DNA from: Polyporus tsugae
Taxonomy: Eukaryota; Basidiomycota; Agaricomycetes; Polyporales; Polyporaceae
Length of the DNA: 64,000 nt
Reading direction: 5' to 3'
Assembly (NCBI GenBank): GCA_024305745.1
Contig: JAHRBS010000010.1
Location: forward strand, 3,107,501 to 3,171,500
The notes beneath the pieces were generated by a model. The model was not told the origin of the DNA and ran no database searches. It saw nothing but the letters and a program-made list of their open reading frames with translations. Position 1 is the stretch's first letter. Each line of letters begins with the position of its first letter. Positions 34,401 to 44,773 of the stretch are shown here, one piece after another. A program made the position numbers and the translations under genes.

Positions 34401-35249
34401 ATGGTACGCATTCTCCTGCAGCTTGCCTAACGTTGCTTGGAATGCCTCACAAAGCTCACCCGCGCAGGCTACAGCTTCCACGGCGCCGGAGGAGCCCCAG
34501 GCCTTCACCTAGTGCGCCTTCATTGAGCCCATACGCCCCCATTGCTAACATGTGTCTCTAAGCGTCGACGAGGATACCTTTGCAAAGCTCCGCAACGTCG
34601 GGTCCCGCGTCCGAAAGAGTACGTCCCCAACCGCCACCCTTACTTACAGGCATCGCACCAATCTCACCGTATCCTCCTCACACCTCCTACAACAGGCGTG
34701 ACCGAAGGCTTCCAACGCACCGTCTCGGTGCCCACCGACCCGTTTTCCGCGAACAAACGCCTCCCCTTCACCCAAACGCCCTCCTTCATCTCCGCCAACG
34801 ACGCCATGCGCGACATCTTCGGCCAGCGCGCAGCGAACCAGAGCAAGAAGGGCTCCTCCTCCGTCCCCTCCTCGCCCAAGCAGCACCCGAAGCGCACGCA
34901 CGCCGGCCCGGACGAGGACAACGACGTCGACATGGAGCCGCTCGACGACGCCGACCTCGACCTCGAGGACGAGGACGACAACGTGGCGACCGCGTCGGCG
35001 ATCCGCAAGAAGCGCGAGGAGCAGGCCAAGCGGCAGGCGGAGAAGGCTAAACGCGAAATCAAGCCTCTCAAAAGAAGCGCGAGCCGCGGCGTCGCGACGC
35101 AGTCCCTCCCTGCGAGCATGTTCCGGTTCTCGCACGAGCCTACCGGGGCGCAGGTGGCCCCTGCGGTCGCGAAGATCGCTGAGGAGGACGACTGGAGCGA
35201 GAGCTTCGGCGCGTCTGGGGCCGTCCCGACGGCAAGCCTTGGGCTTTGA
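34401..35249 (+). CDS. Putative Spd1/Dif1-like ribonucleotide reductase inhibitor
   Basis: Small protein of 218 residues. Coding exons: 34401-34403 (the ATG alone), 34468-34511, 34563-34618 and 34696-35249; all joins keep frame and use GT-AG sites. The product reads MATASTAPEEPQAFTYVDE, then FAKLRNVGSRVRKSVTEGF and a disordered remainder with TPSFISANDAMRDIFGQRA, an acidic patch (DEDNDVDMEPLDDADLDLED) and the tail EEDDWSESFGAS. The basic VGxRVRKSVTEGxxR box near residues 25-40 is what I associate with the fungal ribonucleotide reductase inhibitor/import facilitator domain of Spd1 and Dif1, and the DDW near the C-terminus fits such small intrinsically disordered inhibitors. The start is chosen because the only in-frame ATG that avoids NPC1 antisense sequence lies directly before a perfect donor. 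Function is tentative; gene structure is better supported than the name. Confidence 0.65.
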
Positions 35250-35571
35250 TCGCATACAAACGTTTTTTGAGTATTGGTGAGTTGTACCTATAATGCCTTT
35301 GGTATATATTGGCCGAACACCTTGTCGAACAGATGTGTATGATAGCTGTCTTTTCGCGCGTCGCTATGAATTGTAACAACTACTACACAATCCCCTTGCG
35401 TTACCCTTCTGAAATGTACGGAGCGAGATACCTTGTGGCTAGCTATTCTCCAACCCAAGATGTATTATCCCATGTACAGAAATCTGACATTCCGCCCCTG
35501 TTACTTATCGCGCCAATGTATGAACCTTTCCTCCCCAAGTTGAAGCCTAAGGCGAAAAAAAACGAATCCCA
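35250..35571. other. Convergent 3' region, RNR inhibitor and C2H2 factor
   Basis: 322 bp, AT-richer than its surroundings, between two convergent stops. Suited to 3' UTRs; no gene seen. Confidence 0.5.
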
Positions 35572-37745
35572 TCAAGGCCAGTGCTCCATATTGTCCTTCT
35601 TGTACTGCGCCTTCTTCCGTATCGTGTCGTGCACGCCATGCGAGACGCGCAGGTGCCGCTTGAGGAGGTCCTGCCGCACGAAGCTCCTATCCTGGAACGG
35701 CGCGCAGATCTGGCACGAGAACGGCTTGCGGCCCTCGTGGCTCGACTCGTGCCGCTTGCACTCGTTCTTGCGCAGGAACTTCATCCCGCTGTAGGAAGAG
35801 GAATTTGCAATATCCAAAACAGCAACCGTTCGTCAACCTATACACATATCCATATCGATCCGCGACAGCAGAAGACGTACCAGTGCTGGCACGCCCACGG
35901 CCGGTGCTCGACGTGTGAGCCGACGTGCACGAGGATGTGGTCCCGCCGCTTGTTGCGCTGGCCGCATCCGACGACGTAGCACCGGTAGTCCTCGAGGAGC
36001 TCCCCGCGCGCGCTGAGCCGCCCCGCGAAGGACTGCAGGAACGCCTTATCCAGTTCCCCATTCGGGTGCTGGGCGCGGCATTCCGCCGCACGCTGCCGGA
36101 GTTCCTCGAGTGAGATCCCGAGGTGCGCGTTGAGCACGGGTTTCGGAGGGTCGACCGGGGGAGCGTGCACTTGCTGGGACACCGGCGGCGGCGGGAAGGC
36201 GTACGAAGGTGTGTTTAGGAACGCCGGCGGGTATGGGACATACGCTGGGTTCGTGTACTGCATTTGAATCGCGCGAATGTCGCTAAGGGGGATCCTGTTG
36301 CCAGACGGATTGCTGGGCCCAGCGACGCCTATTCCGCCAGAAGAGTCAAGCAAGTTGGAGCGCAGCATACCTAGGTCGCTGCCAGGATAAATGTGTCCAG
36401 AATGCGCATACACAGGTCGAGGCGCAACAACCTCGCAACCAGCGGCGAATGCCTCCGATGGAACAATCGACCCAGGACGAACATTGTCCGACGGTAGTTC
36501 TGACTTGGCGGATGACTTCAGGACAGAAACAATAGCAGATATAGCCTCCTCGGGGAAGTTCTGGTCGACGACGGCCTCGTCAGGGAAGTCTGCAGTGTAG
36601 TCCTGAACAGGTGAGAGTTGTTGAGCAGTGATCGCCGATGTCTCAGCAGAGGTGGCATTCAAGGCAGGGAGTGGCGTAGAGTGGACAATTGCCGCAAAGT
36701 CGTCGATGTCGTCCAGATCGGGTGATGTGTCAGGACTAGGACCAGAAGACCTGATAAAGCCAGCCATGATGTCCGCAGGGTTGACGCAAAGCGCAGGTTC
36801 CTGCTCGGTCAGGGCTCGCTCGCGCATATTGACGTCCACGATGATGCCGAGAGTAGGAAACGTGCCGGAATTATCCTCGTCCACCTTGCATGTAGGAAAG
36901 GGTGGCGGTGAAAGGGAGAGGCGCAGACTGCTGTCGAAAGGTAGTTCCTTAACAGAGTATGTGTAACTGTATTCGGAGCCAGAGGGACTACCGTACGACA
37001 GAGACGGTAGCGATGACGAGGGCAGGCTCCATGGTGGCATCGGTGATTGGGCATTCTTTGCTAAACTTGAATCCTGGGAAGCTTCATCGGACGGGTTGAA
37101 TGTTGTTGCAAACAGGTCAGGGCCATCTTGAGCAACAATTGGGGAGGGATAGGGCCGAACGCCGTTAGCGGCAGGCTCTGTGTGGCAGAAGTCTTGAAGT
37201 TCTACGGGAGGTGTCTCTGTTTTGAGAACGATCCCTTGCGATGAAGTGGAAGGATAGTCCAGAAAAGGTAGATCCGTAGCGACTGGGGAGCTTCGACCGA
37301 AGGACAAAGAAACGGGGACGGCAAGAGGGACGGCGACCGGGAGACCGAGAGAGACTGGGACTGACATGGGAACAGAGTGTGTGACAGGTACCGGAGGCTG
37401 GCTGAGAATGCCCTTTCCTTGGACACCGGTAACATGGTCGTCGTAGTGCGTCCGAAACCATGAGGGTAGAGCTGGACGCGGTCTCGGCTGGTACTCTTGT
37501 GGGAAATGGAACGCCTGGGGAAGGAGCGGTACACGGAACTCGAGTGTAGGAAGGAAGGGCGGGTCGTTGTGCGGCGGGCGATGTGTGTCCGCGAAAGGGT
37601 CGAGATGGGAGATTGGTTCCCGAATGTGTTGATAGGGCGGGTAACAGTGTAGGGATAGAGGACGAGCATGGGGTAGGCCACTGTTGGAGGGATTAGTGTG
37701 GTTAGCGGAGGGGACAAAACTATAGTCGTAAAGAGCGTCGGCCAT
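35572..37745 (-). CDS. C2H2 zinc-finger transcription factor
   Basis: Two exons, 37745-35881 and 35788-35572. The N-terminal about 550 residues are Pro/Ser-rich and disordered (MADALYDYSFVPSANHTN). Before the fingers stands a helix LEELRQRAAECRAQHPNGEL. Three fingers follow: CYVVGCGQRNKRRDHILVHV with H-x3-H, CQHCGMKFLRKNECKRHESS with H-x4-H (its second cysteine codon is split by the intron), and CQICAPFQDRSFVRQDLLKR with H-x4-H. A basic tail follows. Start chosen at MADALYDY because upstream in-frame sequence has no ATG. Three C-terminal fingers with a long disordered front are common for fungal regulators, and I cannot name an orthologue. Divergent from the cytochrome-b5-reductase-like gene. 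Confidence 0.85.
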
Positions 37746-37975
37746 GATTAGGGAATGTGTTGTAGGGTAGTGTGTGGCACGTAATGCGGCCTGCGCAGCA
37801 CAGAATGGCACGCAGGGCGGGGACAGTGGGCGTCGAGGTCCAAGAGACGAGCGGCGATCCCTTTCGTCAGTACAACCAACCTCGCCTCCGCTCTCGCATG
37901 TGAATCTCAGCCGATGATCGTGGCCGTGCCCCCCGCTTCCCTTTCGGGCACTCAACGCCAACCTCATTAATTGCC
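37746..37975. promoter_or_regulatory. Compact divergent promoter, C2H2 factor/reductase
   Basis: 230 bp between divergent start codons; position is the only evidence for a shared promoter. Confidence 0.45.
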
Positions 37976-39184
37976 ATGCTCCGTTCTCTCTCTCATCCGA
38001 CTCGCTATCGTCCCCTTCTTGCTCGACTGCCCAGGCATCGCGCCTCGAGACATCTGTCCACAGAGCCGCCACCTGCGCCAAAATCCAACGTCGGTTCTAC
38101 CGCGCTCCTCGTCGGCCTCGGGGGCGGCGCAGTCGTAGCTTCATACTTTCTCTGGCCGGATCCCTCCCGGGCTGCACCGACCAAGAAAAATGCACTCCTT
38201 TCCCCCACACATTTTACTCCCGCCACCATTACCTCCACGAAGTCATGTTCTGACCCCAATACCCGCCTCATGACCCTCGCTGTCCCGCGCAAATCAATAC
38301 CATCTCTTCAAGACGCTGCTTTCGAGCCTATATGGTCCGTCTATATCAAAGACGACGACATTCAGGTAGAGCGACCCTTCACTCCACTAGAGGGCATGGA
38401 CAGCGAAGGCCAAATGCGGTTCTGGGTCAGGAGGTACGAGAACGGCGAAGTAGGTCGCTGGCTGCACTCCAAGAAGGCGGGTGAGACTATAGAGATACGT
38501 GGCCCACTCAAAACGTGGTCATGGAGAGCGGACGAGTGGGATGAAGTCATTATGGTCCGTATCTAGCCTTTTTCTCTTCCTTGCTGTCTCTGACGCCCAG
38601 CCAGATTTCAGGCGGCACTGGGATAACACCCTTCTGCCAACTCATCCACAAGGAGCTGCTCAGCCAGTCATCTCCGAACACGAAGACGCGCTTCACACTG
38701 CTGCACTCCTCCCGTCGGCCGACAGAATTGCCTCCGTCGGAGATGCTTCAGCCGCTGATTTCCTATTCGCGGGCGCATCCCGACAAACTCAGGCTCTCAC
38801 TTTTCGTGGACGCGTCCGAGGGACCTGCACACCCGGTGGTACCTTCCTCCTCGCTAACCGTGGGCCGGATAGGAAGAGAAGCTGTAGAGCGTGCGACGGG
38901 TTCGGGCAACCGAAGCTGGTGGCGGGGCCTCTTTGGCGCTTCACCGAAACCAGCATCGCGGGAGGGTGGGGATGGACAGAAAAGAGTAATGTTCCTGGTC
39001 TGTGGACCCGACCCGTGCGTTCTTCATGTCTTCTCGTGTGGTATCTGGAGACTGACTCTTGGGATACCTATGCAGCATGGTTGCAGCCATTGCAGGACCA
39101 TACGGCCGGAACTTCTCACAAGGGGAGGTTGACGGGGTGCTTGGGAACTTGGGCTACGATGGGACGTCGGTTTGGAAGTTGTAG
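37976..39184 (+). CDS. Mitochondrial NADH-cytochrome b5 reductase-like flavoprotein (CYC2-like)
   Basis: Three exons: 37976-38554, 38605 to about 39011, and a last exon to TAG 39182-39184. The N-terminus is basic with Arg/Ser and no acids (MLRSLSHPTRYRPLLARLPR), a good mitochondrial presequence. One membrane segment follows (TALLVGLGGGAVVASYFLW), so an inner-membrane anchor is likely. The FAD domain shows VERPFTPLEG (RxYT-like flavin motif with Phe for Tyr), GEVGRWLHSKKAGETIEIRG and the NAD(P)H domain starts ISGGTGITPFCQLIH and ends VCGPDPMVAAIAGPYG. This is the ferredoxin-NADP reductase fold. Presequence plus anchor plus the variable middle favour a Cyc2-like protein, which supports haem attachment to cytochrome c, over classical Mcr1. 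The assignment between the two is an inference. Confidence 0.82.
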
Positions 39185-39743
39185 GATGTCCTACGTCCGA
39201 GTACCACCTTCGTCCTTCAATACACGAAAAGCGCCAGTCTGACAGACTCCTTATATATGGGGAGTGTGGGTTGCCAGTACTTCTGCGTAAGCCAGAACTG
39301 CAGACACCCCAATCCGCAAGATCAATATCATCCTGGTCAGACCGCGCGGGTCTCCGAGTATCGGAGTCGTGGGAACAGTTCGAAGTGACATGACCAGGTT
39401 GTGACCAGGGAAGCATTGGATGGATGCGTTTTCTGCTTTGCTTGAGGCAGACGCTGCGGTGGATGAATTCGAATGGCGTGCCAAACGACAGCGACACGAG
39501 TGGTGCACTGGGACGGGAAGACCCGGCCCGAGGCCCCGAGGCACGGTGACTCCAAAAATGTCAAATGACCTGAGCGGAAAAAGGGCGCCGATAGATTTGA
39601 CTAAGAACGTCGCCATTCTCTGGAATCGACTCTCATCCTCCTCGCATCTCCGTCCCCGACAAGCTTACTCAGACATCCCATTCTCGTCCTTTTATACACC
39701 CACCACTCATCGCAGGCTCCAATCACTTCAGGCGCGATACACC
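39185..39743. other. Intergenic, DRE2 promoter region with a small open frame
   Basis: 559 bp. A plus-strand frame from ATG 39420 reads MDAFSALLEADAAVDEFEW with mixed, protein-like composition, but it has no recognised family and overlaps the DRE2 upstream region. I do not call it a gene. Confidence 0.35.
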
Positions 39744-40834
39744 ATGGCCCCTTCCGCCGTCTACATCGCTTCCTCGCCCTCCCAGGTCACGATCCACACA
39801 CACACAGTGGCCAAGCCGGCTGTCGTAGCAGCCGTCCCTGCAACGGGGCCCGCGCTCACCATCGGCTCACCCGCGACGGCACAAGATGGCAAGTATCAGA
39901 GCCTGATCACATCTCTCGAGCACTCGCGCGAGGTCGAGAGGCATATGGTCGACAGATTGCTCGATGGAGGTATGTCCATCAATGTTATTCAAGGCCCTCG
40001 CATAGTCTCAGCCACTTCTTAGCCACCACCCTCCCCCCTTCCAAGTTTGCCTCCATACATGTCACCCTCTCTCCTTCTGAGTACGAGAACCTTGCGTCGA
40101 GGATCGCCGAGCTCCTCGCTCAGCTACTGGCTGGGCTCGAGCCCCTAGGCACGCTCCATCTCCTTAACCTCGGCTCCTCCCTCCCAAGCCTTCCCTCCGA
40201 CCTCACCCGTACCGGTTTCACCGTCCTCAGCGCAACCCACGAGGGTACGCTCACCGCACAAAAGCCCGCGCACTCTGCAGGCGCGCCCACCTCCCTAAAG
40301 ACCGTTTCCGCCGCCGCCCTTCCCCTGCGCCGGAAGGCTGACCCAGACCGGAAGGCATCGAAGAAGGCGTTGTGGACGCTGAACGCACCCTCGACACCCT
40401 CCATCGACGCGGAGAGCCTGCTCACCGCGGCGGACCGCGAACGGCCTGCTACGTGCGAGCCTGCAGTTCGCGGCGCGCCACGGCGGAAGAAGGCGTGCAA
40501 GAACTGCACGTGCGGTCTCGCGGAGCTAGAGGCGGAGGAGCTTGCGCAAAGCAACGTCGTGTTGCTCGACGGCAAGGTGGACGGTCAGGCGATCGAGGTC
40601 TCGCAGGCCGAGAAGGACCGGCTCATGGCTGCTGCCGCCGCTGCACCCAAGGCGACGAGCAGCTGTGGTAACTGCTACTTGGGCGACGCGTTCCGGTGCT
40701 CGAGCTGCCCTTACCGAGGTACGTGCACGCCGTCCTCTTACTGCTGCCGCTGTTGATTCTCTCATTGGGTAGGCTTGCCTGCTTTCAAGCCTGGTGAGAA
40801 GGTGGAGATTGACTTGGGGATGGATGATATCTAA
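39744..40834 (+). CDS. DRE2: Cytosolic Fe-S cluster assembly protein DRE2 (anamorsin/CIAPIN1)
   Basis: Electron carrier that receives electrons from the diflavin reductase Tah18 and feeds the cytosolic iron-sulfur assembly machinery; it also helps to form the ribonucleotide reductase cofactor. Exons: 39744-39969, 40023-40718, 40773-40834. The N-terminal half is a degenerate methyltransferase-like domain ([29 protein letters not shown]). The linker contains [18 protein letters not shown]. The C-terminus carries both signature cysteine motifs, [15 protein letters not shown] for the [2Fe-2S] site and [19 protein letters not shown] for the second cluster, then [19 protein letters not shown]. All eight motif cysteines visible are intact. 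Start fixed by [15 protein letters not shown], with no upstream in-frame alternative. Confidence 0.95.
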
Positions 40835-41119
40835 TTACGATACCCGTCCTGACATTATCGCATCAGTGTTTGGTTGTGCTAATTAGATGTACTACATCCT
40901 TGTATCGTTTAAACATTCACTTTTGTATTCATGACCTTTCCATTTTAAATAATGTTCACCAGACGCTTGGAACCGAGTAGATTTGTTGAGCGCGCGCTGG
41001 ACGCGTCGAGTCGCGTCCCGCGGTCAGCACCAAGCGCCTGTAACTTTTGCCATAACCTCCGACCCGATCTCCACCGTCTGGGTTGCTCCTTCCACCACCT
41101 AGCTTCGTCATCTCCCCCC

Positions 41120-42636
41120 ATGGAAGGCGTGCTTGGCGAAAGCGCACCTGCGGTCCCCCACTCCGAAAGTTCTACGGCAGCTCTGCAACGGCAGTCTCCC
41201 ATCTGCGTTGTATGCCGAACGGACGCTGCGATCTACACCTGCCCCCGCTGCAACCTCCGCACCTGTTCCCTCCTCTGCTCCACAAAACACAAGACGCTCG
41301 GCGATGGCTGCTCCGGCATTCGCAACAAAGCGGCCTATGTGCCGATGAATCAATATGGATACATGGCCCTCATGAGCGACTACACCTTTCTGGAGGAGGT
41401 CGGCCGCAAGGTTGGAGAAGTGGGGCGGCAGATCGTGCAGGGCGGGTACCAGACATCGACTGGCCGCCCAGCAGGAAGGGGTGGCAGGGACGCGAGGGGG
41501 CGCGGGCGGGGAAGGGGGAGAGGAGGGGCGCAGGCCAAGACCGCGTCGAAGCGGGACGTGCTCAAGATGCAGCTCGACTTCCGGGACATCGAGATCGAGT
41601 TCCTGCCAACGGGGATGGAGAGGCGGACGCTCAACCAGGCGACGTGGGACTTCAAGTACGCACCCCGTTCCGGCTTTACATGCTGTCGTCGGTGCATTCG
41701 TGTGTGACGTCCCGAATATATTTTAGGAACAGGACGGCATTGCTCACGGTCGAGTTCACGTTCCACCCGCCTCGGAGCGTGCTCGCGCCCCCCGGTCAGC
41801 CGCCAGACCCGCGGTTTACGCTCATCGCGCACCGAATCGCGCTGGAGACGCCTCTCCTGTCGGCGTTGCAGACGCATATCACGGAACGCAATAAATCGAA
41901 GAAAGAGAAGGGCGTCCCGCCATGGGTCCTCGCCCTCGCCCTCCCGGACGAGGACGTACCAGACTCCTTCACGCCCCCCCTGTGCGTCATGAGCACGCCC
42001 CTAGACCCGCTCGCCGCCCTCCACGCGAACCCGCACATCCCCCAGCCCGGCAGGATCCTGCGAGAAGGTTTCTACAAGCTGGACCCCAGCAAAGCGCTTG
42101 GAGCGGTCCTCAAGCACAAGCACTTCGTCGAGTTCCCGACGATCGACGTCTGGGAAGAAGACGCGTTCCACGGCATCATCGTCGACGACAGGGGGACCGT
42201 CGTGCGCGACCCCGTGGACGATCACCATCCCAAGCGGCGGAAGCTGAACCCGAAGCAGGCGGCGAAGGCTATGGGCGGCCTCCTCGCGGGTTATGGCAGC
42301 GACGAGGACGGCTCGGATGCGGACGGCCCGCCCGTGCAGAACGGGATGAACCTCCTAGGAGATTACACAGATAGCGAGGAGGAGGAAGGCGCTGCGGCCA
42401 CTGCCGCAACATTCGACATCAATGCGGACGAATGGGGAGACGACGACGCGGAGGGCGAGACGGACGAGGAATACGAAGGGAGCCCGGAGGAGCTCGCTGC
42501 AATGCTGCAGAAGCTGCGTGAGGCAGGCGCGCTGAGGGATCCGGGGAAGGACGGTGCGTTGGGTGGTCTTGGAGGTCTAGATGAGGAGCAGGTGGACTGG
42601 GGCGAGTCGGGCGACGAGGAGGAAGGCGGGAGCTAG
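41120..42636 (+). CDS. BCD1: Box C/D snoRNP assembly factor BCD1 (ZNHIT6)
   Basis: Nuclear factor needed for stability and assembly of box C/D snoRNPs. Exons 41120-41655 and 41727-42636. The HIT-type zinc finger is at about residues 28-70: CVVCRTDAAIYTCPRCNLRT, CSLLCSTKHKTLGDGC with an intact C4-C3H pattern. Then NKAAYVPMNQYGYMALMSDY and FLEEVGRKVGEVGRQI, both diagnostic for Bcd1, an RG-rich stretch, and the C-terminal HPPRSVLAPPG...WVLALALPDED block. The tail is strongly acidic (DYTDSEEEEGAAA). An in-frame ATG at 40952 would add 56 residues; I prefer 41120 because the added part lacks similarity and starts close to the DRE2 end. Same strand as DRE2, 285 bp apart. Confidence 0.92.
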
Positions 42637-42998
42637 TCACGGCGCTAGTGACCGACATCATTAATCTCTCGATACTCTTCGCATGTTCGTATGTTCCGAA
42701 CGTTCACGCCGTTCACGGTCCTAAGCCGTGGTCACAATTATTACTGCACCGTGTGGGGATTGTCGCACCCATCGGGATTTTTCGCATGCGTAGAATGCTA
42801 TTGGTACTTTTGGCATTCTATCGCGATGAAGCCGCGGGCCGCTATCGTCTCATGGTAAGCAGATACATCTAAATGTATATCTGCAACATAGGCAATAGTA
42901 ACTAGATCAGATATACATATGGTACATAGTGCCAACTTGAAGCTTGAAGCTTGAAGGTGGGGGATGCAAAATCTTTGTTTCTACACTGTCAATCCATT
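42637..42998. other. BCD1 3' region and tRNA downstream flank
   Basis: 362 bp, AT-richer. Contains a short direct repeat of cttgaag near 42937-42955 and the T-run terminator of the tRNA at its right end (minus strand). No gene seen. Confidence 0.45.
42968..42971 (-). terminator. RNA polymerase III T-run after tRNA-Gly
   Basis: Four T residues on the minus strand, 27 bases beyond the 3' end of the tRNA, a minimal Pol III termination signal. Longer T-runs are absent nearby. Confidence 0.4.
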
Positions 42999-43068
42999 GC
43001 ATTAAGAGGGAATCGAACCCCCGGCGGGTCGATGGCAACGACCCAGGTTACCACTACCCCATTAATGC
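42999..43068 (-). tRNA. tRNA-Gly(GCC)
   Basis: The minus-strand sequence folds as a cloverleaf of 70 nt without intron. The acceptor stem pairs GCATTAA with TTAATGC over seven bases. The anticodon arm is GGTCG-TTGCCAT-CGACC with T33 followed by anticodon GCC. The T arm has the stem GGGGG/CCCTC (one G-T pair) around the loop TTCGATT, the B box of Pol III. The A box TGGGGTAGTGG lies in the D arm. CCA is not encoded, as expected in a eukaryote. Confidence 0.92.
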
Positions 43069-43480
43069 CTTCCTGCTGCAGCCTTCGTAGGTATTAGTAG
43101 ATGGCTAACCATGTCCTACAGTACGTACCGCATCTACATAGCCGTAGGGGAACATCATATGTACATACAATCAGTTCACCGGTTATTGTGTGTGTAGCGA
43201 AATGTATGTATGCTATTTTCTTTTCAAGTTGGAGCATCTGAGAACAACTCCAGGAAATAACTCGAAGTAGAGCCAACAGGGCTGATACGCCATCCGATTT
43301 CCATATGCGAATGCCCTGTTTCGTGAGGATGATCTGAAAGGCGAATGTACTCCGTCGCCACACACCGCACCGCGTTCAAGGTTCGTCAGTGTCGTCACTC
43401 CACCGATGACCCAAAAACTCCCCGTCGGAGGCGGTGAAATGCCCGCTCTCGGAGGCCCACTACAACGTCTCCAGAGGACT
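43069..43480. other. Intergenic, tRNA upstream flank and MED18 3' region
   Basis: 412 bp with only short frames and no similarity. Likely MED18 3' UTR plus tRNA 5' flank. Confidence 0.45.
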
Positions 43481-44361
43481 CTAGACATCCTGTCGTCGTA
43501 GGTCGAGCAGCCCCTTCATGAGCAGCTGCACCTCGAGAACGGCATCGAGCGATTGACTCAGCGGCGTCTCCTGCGTGTTCCGAACGGGCGCGGCCGTCTT
43601 CACCTCGACCTCCCAGAGCGTGTCGATGTGTACTGGGATCGGTTTCCCGGGTTTGGGGTCGGACTGTGACGCGGTCCCATTGGAGTTGAGTCCTGTCAGT
43701 CCAGCTCCAGCGGGACGGCGCGAACCACTCACACTTTCCTGCTGAAACATCTGGATGACGAGGTTCCCCCGCCGAAAGATGTACCCCCGCTTGTATATCT
43801 GCGATCGCCGACTGCATGCGCGGCGTCAGCTCCACATCCATTCTAACAGGTCTCGCATGACAAGCGTACATGTAGCCCAACGCAGATGCGAAGGTAAGGG
43901 CATCCCCGACTACTTGGCACGTCGCCCAGGGACGCACGGTCGCCTCAGGGTACGCACGAACAGACTCTGGTTTCAGATACGAATACATCATCCTAAGCGG
44001 CACGCAACATATACTATGTATCAGTCTCGACTAAGACATGGGGCGGGAGGGCTTGAAAGAGCCACTCACCACTTGGCCTCAGGATCGAGAAGCTCTGTCC
44101 TGGCGCGCAGGAGGATTGGCTCGGTGCCCGAGTCGCGTTGGCTCTGCGCGTCGAACGGCTCGAAAACGATCTCCCGCGAATGCATCTGATGCGCGGACTC
44201 GCTGTGTAACGTCAAGCGGTTGAGGATCGCTAGAAGGTAAGGTCAGTCCACGCACGCTCCTCCCCTTGAAAAATATTTGGCAATACGATAGACCGACCTG
44301 GGAGGTCCTGGGAGAAGAATTCGCCGAATAGCGCAACTTCGTACGCATGGGACGTCGACAT
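43481..44361 (-). CDS. MED18: Mediator complex subunit 18
   Basis: Head-module subunit of Mediator that binds Med20 and contacts RNA polymerase II in the nucleus. The start MSTSHAYEVALFGEFFSQDL at ATG 44361 matches the family opening (YE-hydrophobic-GEF). After an intron comes AILNRLTLHSESAHQMHSRE, then IVFEPFDAQSQRDSGTEPIL and RARTELLDPEAKW. The next exon gives MMYSYLKPESVRAYPEAT and GDALTFASALGYI. After the intron at about 43811-43869 follow RRSQIYKRGYIFRRGNLVI and QMFQQES, the conserved beta-barrel strand. The last exon holds IPVHIDTLWEVEVKTAAPV and LLMKGLLDLRRQDV, stop TAG 43483-43481. Five or six small exons with short introns. Neighbouring forkhead gene is on the same strand. Confidence 0.88.
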
Positions 44362-44773
44362 TGTGAACGATACTCTCCTGATACGGATTCCCGGCCACTA
44401 GCCACAGTGGTGGTTCAACGGCAAGACGCGTGCTGTCACACCACGAGGCAAGTGACCAACTTGAACGCCTCAATTTCCTCAATCGCGTCGCGCAACTACT
44501 GACTGCCAAGATCCGACAAACACTCGGGTCCGCGGTGGGTAAGCACATGGGCAGAGCGATGATGATTCCAGGAGCAAATGTCCGAGATAGTAATTACAAA
44601 GAAGTATAGACTGGGAATAAGATACATTCAGAACCGCCGCCAAACTTCATAGCGATACTAGATCCCCATACTCGTCAGTCAAGATCACGAACAACCTCGG
44701 ACCCCGTCCCCGCCCCCAAATCACAATCGAAATGGAAAACGCGTCTTTGACACATGGTCCATCCGTACCAAAA
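44362..44773. other. Intergenic between forkhead gene and MED18
   Basis: 412 bp, both neighbours on the minus strand; holds the forkhead 3' region and the MED18 promoter. Nothing else recognised. Confidence 0.45.

Noticed and set aside
39420..39740. Small plus-strand frame MDAFSALLEADAAVDEFEW...
   Set aside because: Protein-like but unsupported, no family, lies in the DRE2 promoter region.
40952..41119. Upstream ATG extending BCD1 by 56 residues
   Set aside because: The added part lacks similarity and begins 118 bases after the DRE2 stop; the zinc-finger region starts soon after the second ATG.
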